Shown one piece after another: positions 56,955 through 64,000 of a DNA stretch of 64,000 nucleotides. The notes beneath the pieces were generated by a model, which saw nothing but the letters and a program-made list of their open reading frames with translations, ran no database searches and had not been told where the DNA came from. Each line of letters starts with the position of its first letter. The first letter of the stretch is position 1. Source of the stretch: Phenylobacterium deserti (GTDB lineage Bacteria > Pseudomonadota > Alphaproteobacteria > Caulobacterales > Caulobacteraceae); the NCBI RefSeq assembly GCF_003254705.1, contig NZ_QFYR01000001.1, positions 372,001-436,000 on the forward strand, read 5' to 3'. A program made the translations under genes and the position numbers.

Positions 56955-56979
56955 CTCTCCCGCCGGTTACGCGGGAGAG
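56955..56979. repeat. Palindromic hairpin next to a ribosome site
   Basis: CTCTCCCGC (56955-56963) and GCGGGAGAG (56971-56979) form a 9-bp stem with a 7-base loop. It lies 15 bases after the YdeI stop and directly before the AAGGAG ribosome site of the next gene (56980-56985). The arms resemble those of the hairpin at 39692-39722, so both may belong to one dispersed palindrome family. Confidence 0.55.
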
Positions 56980-56991
56980 AAGGAGCAGCCC

Positions 56992-57288
56992 ATGAACGAG
57001 AGCACACCTCAATCCGGCGGGACCGACCGCCACGTTCACACGCGCGATGTGAACGACGCCCCTCTGCCTGAGGCCGGCCCCGGCGCGTCCATTCCGACGG
57101 GTCAATCGGCCAGCAGCCATACGACGCCTGTGGGCGACGGTCCGCCCTACGGCGCCGCGGACGTCGGCTCCGGCTCCTGGCTGGACGACAGCGATCCAGG
57201 TCCAGACACCGGAAACCAGCAGGGTGACGGCGACCGGCCGCCCCACAGCGGCGGCGCTGGCGAGAACAACCGGGTCGCTGGCGGCTGA
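56992..57288 (+). CDS. Small acidic, disordered hypothetical protein
   Basis: A 98-residue protein that I do not recognise. It is rich in Gly, Asp, Pro and Ser, has no membrane segment, no cysteine and almost no large hydrophobic residue (only one Trp, one Tyr, two Leu), so it should be intrinsically disordered. A good AAGGAG site precedes the ATG and a terminator follows, which supports it as a real gene. Stress-linked hydrophilic proteins have this composition, but no function can be assigned. Confidence 0.65.
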   Translation: MNESTPQSGGTDRHVHTRDVNDAPLPEAGPGASIPTGQSASSHTTPVGDGPPYGAADVGSGSWLDDSDPGPDTGNQQGDGDRPPHSGGAGENNRVAGG

Positions 57289-57300
57289 CGCCCAAAAGGA

Positions 57301-57331
57301 AGGCCCGGCGTCCGCAGCGGACACCGGGCCT
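57301..57331. terminator. Hairpin between convergent genes
   Basis: AGGCCCGG (57301-57308) and CCGGGCCT (57324-57331) pair perfectly. A second stem GTCCGC/GCGGAC (57310-57315 with 57317-57322) lies inside. AAAAGGA precedes it. It should terminate both the small disordered-protein gene and the RcnB-like gene. Confidence 0.75.
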
Positions 57332-57357
57332 CCCCTCTCCAGTAGCTCGGACGGCGG

Positions 57358-57852
57358 CTAGTAGCCGTAGTAGCCGTTGCCGTAGTAGCCGTTGCCGTAA
57401 TAGCCGCGGTCATTGTTGTCGCTGAGGGCGCCGCCGATCACCAGGCCGATGAGGCCGGAGGCGATGGCCGCCATCACGACGTCGCCGTTGTCCGAACGGT
57501 AGTAGCGATAGCCCGGACGGGGCGGCGGGAGGCGGTAGGCACGATAGTCGCTGATGTAGTAGCCGCGGTCGCGCCAATACGGGTAGACCTGACCTCGGCT
57601 CCAACGCTGGCCGCTGTAGTAGTTGCCACGGTAGCCGCCGCGATAGCCGCGCCGATTGTCGTAGCGGTCAAATTGGTCCGGTCGCCCATCGCGGTCGCGA
57701 TCCCGGTTCCACTCACGACGGTCCGGCCGTCCGTCGCGGTCGCTGTCACGGTAGTAGCCACGGCCAGGGCCGTAGCCGTAGGGTTGGGCCAGGGCCGCGC
57801 CGCTGGACAGGGTCATTGCGGCGGCGGCGAGGCCAAGAATGAGCTTCTTCAT
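57358..57852 (-). CDS. RcnB-like exported protein with two EF-hand-like repeats
   Basis: A 164-residue protein with a signal peptide (MKKLILGLAAAAMTLSSGAALA). Residues 36-47 and 51-62 both read DxDxDGxxDxx(E/D), the spacing of calcium-binding loops. The C-terminal domain (RWSRGQVYPYWRDRGYYISDYRAYRLPPPRPGYRYYRSDNGDVVMAAIASGLIG) matches the RcnB family, whose E. coli member modulates nickel/cobalt efflux from the periplasm. It ends in a glycine/tyrosine repeat (GYYGNGYYGNGYYGY). ATG at 57852 is chosen for the signal peptide. Metal role is inferred; no efflux pump gene is adjacent. Confidence 0.82.
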   Translation of the reverse strand: MKKLILGLAAAAMTLSSGAALAQPYGYGPGRGYYRDSDRDGRPDRREWNRDRDRDGRPDQFDRYDNRRGYRGGYRGNYYSGQRWSRGQVYPYWRDRGYYISDYRAYRLPPPRPGYRYYRSDNGDVVMAAIASGLIGLVIGGALSDNNDRGYYGNGYYGNGYYGY

Positions 57853-58008
57853 AGGGGCACTCTCCTCTCTTGCCGCGGATAATGCGCCCTGTCGTCTGAA
57901 CGCTCCCAGCGCCGCGCGTTCAGCCACGGTTCATCAGCCTGAACCGCAGAACCGCGCGATCTGACGCAGCCGGCTGAAACGGAACGGGAACGTGCTATAT
58001 GGGCGGGA

Positions 58009-60474
58009 ATGGCTGACGCCGCAGGTAACGCACCTGACCTCCTGCCCACCCGCTTCCAGGCGTGGTTCGAAAAGCGCGGCTGGAGCGCGCGCCCACACCA
58101 GCTGGCGATGGTCGAACGAGCCCGCGCCGGTCGTGATGCCCTGCTGATCGCGCCCACCGGCGGCGGCAAGACCTTGGCGGGCTTCCTCCCCAGTCTGATC
58201 GAGCTCGCCGAACGCCCGAAAGCCAACACCCATCCTGGCCTGCACACCCTCTACATCTCTCCGCTGAAGGCCCTGGCGGTTGATGTGGAGCGCAACCTTA
58301 ACGCCCCCATCCTGCAGATGGGTCTGCCGATAACCGCGGAGTCTCGCACGGGGGATACGGGCGTCTCCCGACGGCAGCGGCAGCGGCTGACCCCGCCCGA
58401 CATCCTGCTGACCACGCCTGAGCAGCTGGCCCTGCTTTGCGCGTGGGAAGGCGCGCGCGGTTTCTTCGAGAGCCTGCGATGCGTGATCCTGGACGAGATC
58501 CACACCCTGCACTCCTCCAAACGCGGCGACCTATTGGCGCTTGATCTGGCTCGCATCCAGCAGCTTGCGCCCAACATGCGCCGCGTGGGCCTGTCGGCCA
58601 CCGTCGACGACCCAGAGGTGATCAAGCGCTGGATGGGCGGGATCGGCGGCCCTGAAAGCATTGACCTGGTCCGCGGACCCGGCGGGGCCGAGCCGGTGGT
58701 CGACATCCTGCTTTCCGAGGGGCGCGTTCCGTGGGCCGGCCATACGGCGCGCCACGCCATGGAGGAGGTCTACGAGACCATCAAGAAGGCGCGCACCGCG
58801 CTGGTGTTCGTCAACACGCGCTTCCAGGCCGAGTTCGCCTTCCAGGAGCTCTGGCGCCTGAACGAGGACAACCTGCCCATCGCCCTGCACCACGGCAGCC
58901 TGGCGGCCGAACAGCGTCGGAAGGTGGAGGCGGCGATGGCGCGCGGCGAGCTGCGCGCGGTGGTCTGCACCTCGACCTTGGACCTGGGGATCGACTGGGG
59001 CGACGTTGACCTGGTGATCCAGCTGGCCAGCCCCAAAGGCGCCTCGCGGATGGTGCAGCGGATCGGGCGGGCGAACCATCGGCTGGACGAGCCCTCCCGC
59101 GCCCTGTTCGTTCCAGCCAACCGGTTCGAGATGCTGGAATGCCAGGCGGCTCGCGAGGCGATCGCCGAGAACACACTCGATGGGGATCCGCCACGGATCG
59201 GCGCACTGGACGTGCTCGCCCAGCACGTCATGGGCTGCGCCTGCTCCGAGCCGTTCGACCTGCTGCAGCTCTACGACGAAGTCCGAACCGCTGGGCCTTA
59301 CCGGGATCTGGCCTGGGAAGATTTCGAACAGGTGGTCGATTTCGTCTCTACCGGCGGATACGCCCTTAAGACTTACGACCGGTTCCGCCGGATCGTGAAA
59401 GGCCGCGACGGTCTGTGGAAGGTGCGCGACCAAGCCACCGCCCAGCGCCACCGGCTGAATGTCGGCGCCATCGTTTCACCGGCGGTGCTCAGCGTGCGAA
59501 TGGCCGGGCGCGGCGGACGCGGCGGGCGCAAGATCGGCGAAGTCGAGGAGGGCATGCTGGAGATGCTGGACCCCGGCGACACCTTCGTCTTCGCCGGCCA
59601 GGTCTGGCGGCTGGAAGGCGTCACCAACCTCGACGTCTTGGTGAGCCCTGCGGCGGACAAGGATCCCAAGATGCCGTCCTGGGGCGGTTCGAAGTTCGCC
59701 CTGTCGACCTTTCTCGCGAAGCGCGTGCGCCAGTTGATGTTCGACGAGAGCCACTGGAGCGTGCTGCCGCGCGACGTCTGCGAGTGGCTAGGCGCGCAGA
59801 AGGACCGCTCGCTGATCGTCAGCGAGGAGGAGATGCTGCTGGAGACCTTCCCTCGCGGGAAGCGGCACTTCCTGGTCTGCTATCCCTTCGAAGGTCGGCT
59901 GGCGCACACGACGCTCGCCATGCTGCTCACGCGTCGTCTGGAGCGGGCTGGCGTCGGACCGCTCGGCTTCGTGTGCAACGACTACGCCCTGGCGGTCTGG
60001 GCTTTGAAGCCGATGGACGGGCTCGATTTCGACGAGCTGTTCGCCGAAGACATGCTGGGCGATGACCTCGAGGACTGGCTGAACGAGAGCTTCATGATGA
60101 AGCGGGCGTTCAAGGGCTGCGCCGTCATCGCCGGCCTGATCGAGCGGCGCTTTCCCGGCGAGCAGCAGAAGACGGGGCGGCAGATCACCTTCTCTACCGA
60201 CCTGATCTATGACGTCCTGCGCCGGCACCAGCCGGACCACCTCCTGCTCCGCTGCGCTCGGGCGGATGCGGCGACCGGCCTCATCGACGTGGCGCGCCTC
60301 TCGCAGCTTCTGTCGCGCATCCGCGACCGGATCCGGCACGCGCCTCTCGAGCATCTTTCGCCCTTCTCGGTCCCCATCCTGCTGGAGATCGGCAAGGAGC
60401 GCTCGCCGGGCGATGCGACCGACGCCATCCTGGCGGACGCGGAAGAAGAGCTCATCGCCGAGGCCCTGCAGTGA
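58009..60474 (+). CDS. Ligase-associated Lhr-type DNA helicase
   Basis: An 821-residue superfamily 2 helicase of the ligase-associated DEXH-box group (short Lhr). Walker A is LIAPTGGGKTLAGFLP near residue 45, the DExH box is VILDEIHTLHSSKRGD near 160, motif III is GLSATVDD, and motifs V/VI are CTSTLDLGIDWGDVD and MVQRIGRANHRLDE. The Lhr core winged-helix and beta-barrel parts follow. In such operons it normally lies with an exonuclease, an ATP-dependent ligase and PdeM. Here only PdeM follows, overlapping by 4 bases. Confidence 0.94.
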   Translation: MADAAGNAPDLLPTRFQAWFEKRGWSARPHQLAMVERARAGRDALLIAPTGGGKTLAGFLPSLIELAERPKANTHPGLHTLYISPLKALAVDVERNLNAPILQMGLPITAESRTGDTGVSRRQRQRLTPPDILLTTPEQLALLCAWEGARGFFESLRCVILDEIHTLHSSKRGDLLALDLARIQQLAPNMRRVGLSATVDDPEVIKRWMGGIGGPESIDLVRGPGGAEPVVDILLSEGRVPWAGHTARHAMEEVYETIKKARTALVFVNTRFQAEFAFQELWRLNEDNLPIALHHGSLAAEQRRKVEAAMARGELRAVVCTSTLDLGIDWGDVDLVIQLASPKGASRMVQRIGRANHRLDEPSRALFVPANRFEMLECQAAREAIAENTLDGDPPRIGALDVLAQHVMGCACSEPFDLLQLYDEVRTAGPYRDLAWEDFEQVVDFVSTGGYALKTYDRFRRIVKGRDGLWKVRDQATAQRHRLNVGAIVSPAVLSVRMAGRGGRGGRKIGEVEEGMLEMLDPGDTFVFAGQVWRLEGVTNLDVLVSPAADKDPKMPSWGGSKFALSTFLAKRVRQLMFDESHWSVLPRDVCEWLGAQKDRSLIVSEEEMLLETFPRGKRHFLVCYPFEGRLAHTTLAMLLTRRLERAGVGPLGFVCNDYALAVWALKPMDGLDFDELFAEDMLGDDLEDWLNESFMMKRAFKGCAVIAGLIERRFPGEQQKTGRQITFSTDLIYDVLRRHQPDHLLLRCARADAATGLIDVARLSQLLSRIRDRIRHAPLEHLSPFSVPILLEIGKERSPGDATDAILADAEEELIAEALQ

Positions 60475-61196
60475 ACGCGATCGCGTCCTTCACCTACGAC
60501 TTCGCCCAGAACCCGTGCGGCGGTCTGCGCACCTGGATCGGTCGGACAGAGGTGGTGCTGCGCGCGTCCGGCGCCCTGTGGCTGGAGGGCGCGCGCACGC
60601 TGGTGGTGGCCGACCTGCACCTGGAGAAAGGCTCGTCCTATGCGGCGCGCGGCCAGATGCTGCCGCCCTACGACACCCGCGAGACGCTGAGCCGCCTGGA
60701 AGCCGAGGTGGAGGCGCTGACGCCGGAGGCCGTGGTGCTGCTCGGCGACACGTTCCACGATCGCAAGTCCGAGGGGCGGCTGGCGGCGGACGACGCCGCG
60801 CGGCTGCGGGCATTGGCTTGTGGGCGTCGGCTGATCTGGGTCGTCGGCAACCACGACGCCGACGGTCCGCAGGCGCTGCCGGGAGAGACCGCGGACGAGC
60901 TCTCGATCCTAGGCCTCCTCCTTCGGCACGAGCCCCAGGCAGGGCTGCAGCCCGGCGAGGTCGCCGGGCACCTCCACCCCGCCGCCAAGGTCTCTGGCGC
61001 GCGCGGCAGCGTCCGGCGCCGGTGCTTCGTCACTGACGGCGAGCGCGCCATTCTGCCCGCCTTTGGCGCCTATGCGGGCGGGCTGAACATCCGCGACGCA
61101 GCATTCGCCGGGCTGTTCGTGCGCACACCTCTGGCCGGAGCGCTGGGCCGCGGCCGGGTGCACGCCATCGGCTGGCGCTCGCTCAGCGCCGACTAG
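60471..61196 (+). CDS. pdeM: Ligase-associated endonuclease PdeM
   Basis: A 241-residue calcineurin-like metallophosphoesterase. The metal motifs are VVADLHLEKGSSYA, LLGDTFHDR, WVVGNHDADG and AGHLHPAAKV. It belongs to the group that works with the short Lhr helicase in DNA repair. The GTG start overlaps the helicase stop (GTGA at 60471-60474). It converges on the Alph_Pro_TM gene with a 4-base overlap. Confidence 0.93.
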   Translation: MNAIASFTYDFAQNPCGGLRTWIGRTEVVLRASGALWLEGARTLVVADLHLEKGSSYAARGQMLPPYDTRETLSRLEAEVEALTPEAVVLLGDTFHDRKSEGRLAADDAARLRALACGRRLIWVVGNHDADGPQALPGETADELSILGLLLRHEPQAGLQPGEVAGHLHPAAKVSGARGSVRRRCFVTDGERAILPAFGAYAGGLNIRDAAFAGLFVRTPLAGALGRGRVHAIGWRSLSAD

Positions 61197-61951
61197 TCCC
61201 TGCGGAACACGCGGGACGCACCCCACCCGACCAGCAGGGCGAAGGCCATGGCGCCGAGGCCGTAGAGCCACGGCCGCTCATGAGCCCAAAGGTAGAGCGT
61301 GCGCTCCACGCCCACCTTCTCGACCGTCAGGGTGCGCGTGCGGGTGGAGACCGGCACGCCGTTCTGGAACAGCACGATGTCCGCCCGGTAGTCGCCGATA
61401 GGCGCCTGCGCCGGAAGCGCGATCTCGGCGCGGAACAGGCCACGATCGACGAAGCTGACGCCGCGCTGGTCCTCAGCATAGAGCCTGTTGTTGACCTTCA
61501 GGCGGACGACGGCCCTGCGCCATTGCAGGTAGTCTTCGCCCAGGCTGCTGACCACCACGTCGCGCACCCCGTAGCGGGTTTCCATGCGCTGCTCGGCCGG
61601 TGCGCGGATGGGCAGATGGTCGACGCCGGCGCCCAGGCGGCGCAGCACGCCAAAGCGGGCGATCTCTTCCAACGGTCGGTTGGAAGCGGCCATGTAGAAG
61701 CCCGGCGCGCCTTGGAACACCACGGGACGGCTGTTCACCCAAAGGCCTGCGACGCGCACCTTCCGGGCGATGCGCACCGGCTGGTCGGGTCCCCGCACGA
61801 TCACCACGACGTCGCTGGGACGCTGGGCGGGATCGAAGACGGCGCCATAGAGCACGATGCGGGCGCCGCTGAAGTCCGAGCTGACCCGCACCTGGGTTTC
61901 GGTGAGCGCCGCCGAGACCGCTGGCGGTGGCGGCGAGAGCTGGAGGATCAT
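61193..61951 (-). CDS. Alph_Pro_TM family protein (TIGR02186-like)
   Basis: A 252-residue protein with one C-terminal membrane helix (WLYGLGAMAFALLVGWGASRVF). It contains VSSDFSGARIVLYGAVFDPAQRPSDVVVIVRGPDQPVRIARKVRVAGLWVN and the beta-rich body of the alphaproteobacterial TM family. The usual N-terminal export signal is not seen: the ATG at 61951 overlaps the TSUP stop by 4 bases and begins MILQLSPPPPAVSAALT. It is coupled to TSUP, as in many alphaproteobacteria, so the pair probably acts together in sulfite or organosulfonate export; the role is inferred. Confidence 0.85.
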   Translation of the reverse strand: MILQLSPPPPAVSAALTETQVRVSSDFSGARIVLYGAVFDPAQRPSDVVVIVRGPDQPVRIARKVRVAGLWVNSRPVVFQGAPGFYMAASNRPLEEIARFGVLRRLGAGVDHLPIRAPAEQRMETRYGVRDVVVSSLGEDYLQWRRAVVRLKVNNRLYAEDQRGVSFVDRGLFRAEIALPAQAPIGDYRADIVLFQNGVPVSTRTRTLTVEKVGVERTLYLWAHERPWLYGLGAMAFALLVGWGASRVFRRD

Positions 61952-62871
61952 CCGCCGGCCCCGCTCATCAGGACGAACGGCTCTTCCGGTTGAATGAACA
62001 GCCCAAGCCCCATGCGCAGGCCGACCAGCAGCACGATCAGGGCCAGGAGGGCCCGCAGCGACTCGGGCCGGAAGCGGGCCGAGGCCCGCGCGCCGTACTG
62101 GGCGCCGAGGACCCCGCCGAACAGCAGCAGGGTGGCCAGCAGGATGTCGACGGTCTGGTTGCGGCCGGCCTGCAGGACGCCGGTCAGGGCCGTGGTGATG
62201 ATGATCTGGAACAGGCTGGTGCCGACCACCACGCCGGCCGGCATTCGCAGGATGTAGACCATGGCCGGGACCAGGACGAAGCCGCCGCCGACGCCCATGA
62301 CGGCCGACAGGATGCCCACGAAGGCGCCAAGCAAGGCTGGAGGAATGACGCTGATATACAGACGTGAGCGCGGGAAGCGCATCTTCAGCGGCAGGCCGTA
62401 GAGCCAGGGCGGGCGGCGGTCGCGGCGGGGCGGCGGGGGCTCATTGCGGCGCCGGCGGAGCATGGCTGACAGGGACTCCATCAGCATGAGCCCGCCGATA
62501 ACGCCCAGGAAGATGAGGTAGGACAGGGCGACTACGAGGTCGGCCTGGCCGAGCAGACGCAGCCAACGAAACAGTTCGACGCCGACCACCGAGCCGACCG
62601 CGCCGCCGGCCGCCAGCACCGCGCCCATGCGAAAGTCCACGGCCCGCTTGCGGCCGTAGGCGATCACGCTGGACATGGAGGAGGCGGCGACGTGGTTGGA
62701 CATGGAGCCCACGGCGACGGCCGGAGGGATGCCCAGGAAGACCAGTACGGGGGTCATCAAGAACCCGCCGCCGATGCCGAACAGGCCGGAGATGAAGCCC
62801 ACCAGCGCGCCCAGCGCCACGATCAGCGGCGCGTTCACCGACACCTCGGCGATGGGCAGGTACAGGTCCAA
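61948..62871 (-). CDS. TSUP-family transporter (TauE/SafE, sulfite exporter-like)
   Basis: A 307-residue integral membrane protein with about eight helices. The family repeat motif is seen as GALVGFISGLFGIGGGFLMTPVLVFLG in the first half and GILSAVMGVGGGFVLVPAMVYI in the second. The start is TTG at 62871, preceded by GAGG. TSUP members export sulfite, taurine-derived or other sulfur anions. It is translationally coupled to the Alph_Pro_TM gene downstream. Confidence 0.92.
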   Translation of the reverse strand: MDLYLPIAEVSVNAPLIVALGALVGFISGLFGIGGGFLMTPVLVFLGIPPAVAVGSMSNHVAASSMSSVIAYGRKRAVDFRMGAVLAAGGAVGSVVGVELFRWLRLLGQADLVVALSYLIFLGVIGGLMLMESLSAMLRRRRNEPPPPRRDRRPPWLYGLPLKMRFPRSRLYISVIPPALLGAFVGILSAVMGVGGGFVLVPAMVYILRMPAGVVVGTSLFQIIITTALTGVLQAGRNQTVDILLATLLLFGGVLGAQYGARASARFRPESLRALLALIVLLVGLRMGLGLFIQPEEPFVLMSGAGG

Positions 62872-62912
62872 TCCTCAGCGCCTCTTGAAGGCGCCGCCGG
62901 CGCGGACGCCGG

Positions 62913-64000
62913 TCAACGCGTGAAGACGGAGAGCCGCGAAACGGTCGACGGATCGAGCGCGCCCGTGGCGGCCAGACCCTGATCGCGCTGATAAGCGGCG
63001 ACTGCAAGCTTCAGCTTGTCGTTGGCCGCGCCGTCAGCCGGACCCTTGTAGTACCCGAGCCGGCCGAGGATGCGCTGGGCCTGGGCCACCGTGCGGGTGG
63101 AGGTCCGTGCCGCGCCGGCATTGCCGAACCGGCCTGCCAGGGACTCGGCCGCGGCGATCTGCGCCGGGGTGAGCTTCTTCTCCAGGGCCAGCGCGCTTTC
63201 GCGGGCGGCCACGTCGCCGCTGGCGGCGGCGATGGAGAACCACTTGTAGGCCTCGGGGTAGTCCAGCGGGACGCCGCTGGCCGACTGATAGATCAGGCCG
63301 AGATTGTACTGGGCGTTGACCACGCCGCGGTCGGCCGCCTTGCGGAACCAGCTGACGGCGCCGGGCAGGTCCTGCGGGCCGCCAAGGCCGCGGTAGTAGA
63401 GCAGGCCGAGGTTGTACATGCCCTTGGTGTCGCCGGCCTGGGCGGCGCGCTGGTACCACCGGCGGGCTTCGGTCAGGTTCTGGACGACGCCGTGGTCGCC
63501 GCCCTCGTAGAGCTGGCCGAGGTAGGTTTGGGCCGGCGCGTGGCCAGCGTCGGCCAGGGCCTTGATCTTGGCCAGGGAGCCAGGCTGGCCGGCGTCGAGA
63601 CCCTGAACCGCCTTGAGGAAGCTTTCCACGAAGGCGTCGGAGGCGGCCTGCGGCGCGCCGACGGGCGCGCGACGGGCTTCCGGAAGGGCGGCGTTCTCGC
63701 CCGGCTGCGGGCTCATGGGGCCCATGGGGGTCGGCGTCAGGGCGACGGCGGCGCGCGGAGCCGAGTGGATCGAGCCGTTGGCCAGCTGGTCCAGCGAGGG
63801 ACCGGACTCCGGCGGGCCTTCGATCAGCATCACGCCGGCCGCGCCCACGGTCATGAAGGCGGCGACGCCAGCCACCATGAGGGCGGTCTGAAGGGTGGTG
63901 TTAGGCGCGCGGGGCTTGAGGCCGCCGAACATGCCCGGTTGGGTCTTGCCCGTGGTGCGCCAGGTGGCCTTGGCGCGCGCCTGCAGGCGTTCCGGACGCT
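62913..64000 (-). CDS. PodJ-like Sel1-repeat and peptidoglycan-binding protein (5' part outside window)
   Basis: The frame stays open from the first ATG (63932) to the window edge (codons before it read ATWRTTGKTQPG), so the gene likely extends beyond. The visible part has one membrane helix (TLQTALMVAGVAAFMTVGAAGVML), a Pro/Ala linker, about four Sel1 repeats (QTYLGQLYEGGDHGVVQNLTEARRWYQRAA, GMYNLGLLYYRGLGGPQDLPGAVSWFRKAA) and a C-terminal peptidoglycan-binding domain (QRILGRLGYYKGPADGAANDKLKLAVAAYQRDQGL). This is the layout of Caulobacter PodJ, the polar organelle factor, whose cytoplasmic coiled coil would lie upstream. Other Sel1 proteins cannot be excluded. Confidence 0.82.
   Translation of the reverse strand, partial: RPERLQARAKATWRTTGKTQPGMFGGLKPRAPNTTLQTALMVAGVAAFMTVGAAGVMLIEGPPESGPSLDQLANGSIHSAPRAAVALTPTPMGPMSPQPGENAALPEARRAPVGAPQAASDAFVESFLKAVQGLDAGQPGSLAKIKALADAGHAPAQTYLGQLYEGGDHGVVQNLTEARRWYQRAAQAGDTKGMYNLGLLYYRGLGGPQDLPGAVSWFRKAADRGVVNAQYNLGLIYQSASGVPLDYPEAYKWFSIAAASGDVAARESALALEKKLTPAQIAAAESLAGRFGNAGAARTSTRTVAQAQRILGRLGYYKGPADGAANDKLKLAVAAYQRDQGLAATGALDPSTVSRLSVFTR

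Overview
The window is GC-rich, almost fully coding bacterial chromosome with little intergenic space. Gene content points to an alphaproteobacterium of the order Caulobacterales (Caulobacter/Phenylobacterium-like). The evidence is a ctaC-ctaD-ctaB-ctaG-ctaE cytochrome oxidase cluster running into surf1, thrC, an M16 peptidase and a PAS-GEDEF-EAL phosphodiesterase that looks like Caulobacter PdeA; a PodJ-like Sel1/peptidoglycan-binding protein; and TonB receptors and Alph_Pro_TM/TSUP genes typical of the class. The genus is an inference. No rRNA, tRNA, CRISPR array, transposase or prophage gene was recognised.

Layout. 1-6 kb: the 3' part of pyrC, then a DGPF/YCII protein with an ECF42-type sigma factor, then a feruloyl-CoA-synthase-like ligase translationally coupled to a ThDP-dependent enzyme. 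6-9 kb: a secreted protein made of five four-cysteine modules, and an NfeD/SPFH membrane pair. 9-17 kb: mostly minus-strand housekeeping enzymes (bdhA, yaaA, a D-2-hydroxyacid dehydrogenase, sua5, cytochrome b561, an SDR) and an acyl-CoA dehydrogenase. 17-23 kb: a hybrid histidine kinase, alkyladenine glycosylase, peroxiredoxin, YqgE, and the PdeA-like enzyme with a GNAT gene. 23-33 kb: a long minus-strand run with the aa3-type oxidase and its assembly factors, including a 50-residue membrane protein, coupled to thrC and the M16 peptidase. 33-39 kb: a MarR regulator, tldD, a TonB-receptor-like outer-membrane protein and a POT transporter. 39-50 kb: small DUF proteins, gshA, rsmE, a GFA-fold protein, a second DGPF protein, ppk2, an aldo/keto reductase, a hydrolase, a YcaQ-like glycosylase, an ABC exporter and ubiA. 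50-57 kb: a soluble chemoreceptor, an OhrR-like regulator, a second hybrid kinase, a methyltransferase, and VOC and YdeI proteins. 57-64 kb: an RcnB-like secreted protein, the Lhr-type helicase/PdeM repair pair, an Alph_Pro_TM/TSUP pair, and a PodJ-like gene cut by the window edge.

The most interesting signal is regulatory. The DGPF-sigma operon at about 1 kb is preceded by TGTCGA-N17-CGTC, which matches the ECF42 promoter consensus as I remember it. The second, distant DGPF gene at 43 kb carries TGTCGG-N17-CGTC at almost the same distance from its start. This suggests that one sigma factor controls both genes. Other items worth attention are the 20-cysteine five-module exported protein, the ligase-associated repair pair without its ligase, and several hairpins that touch translation starts.
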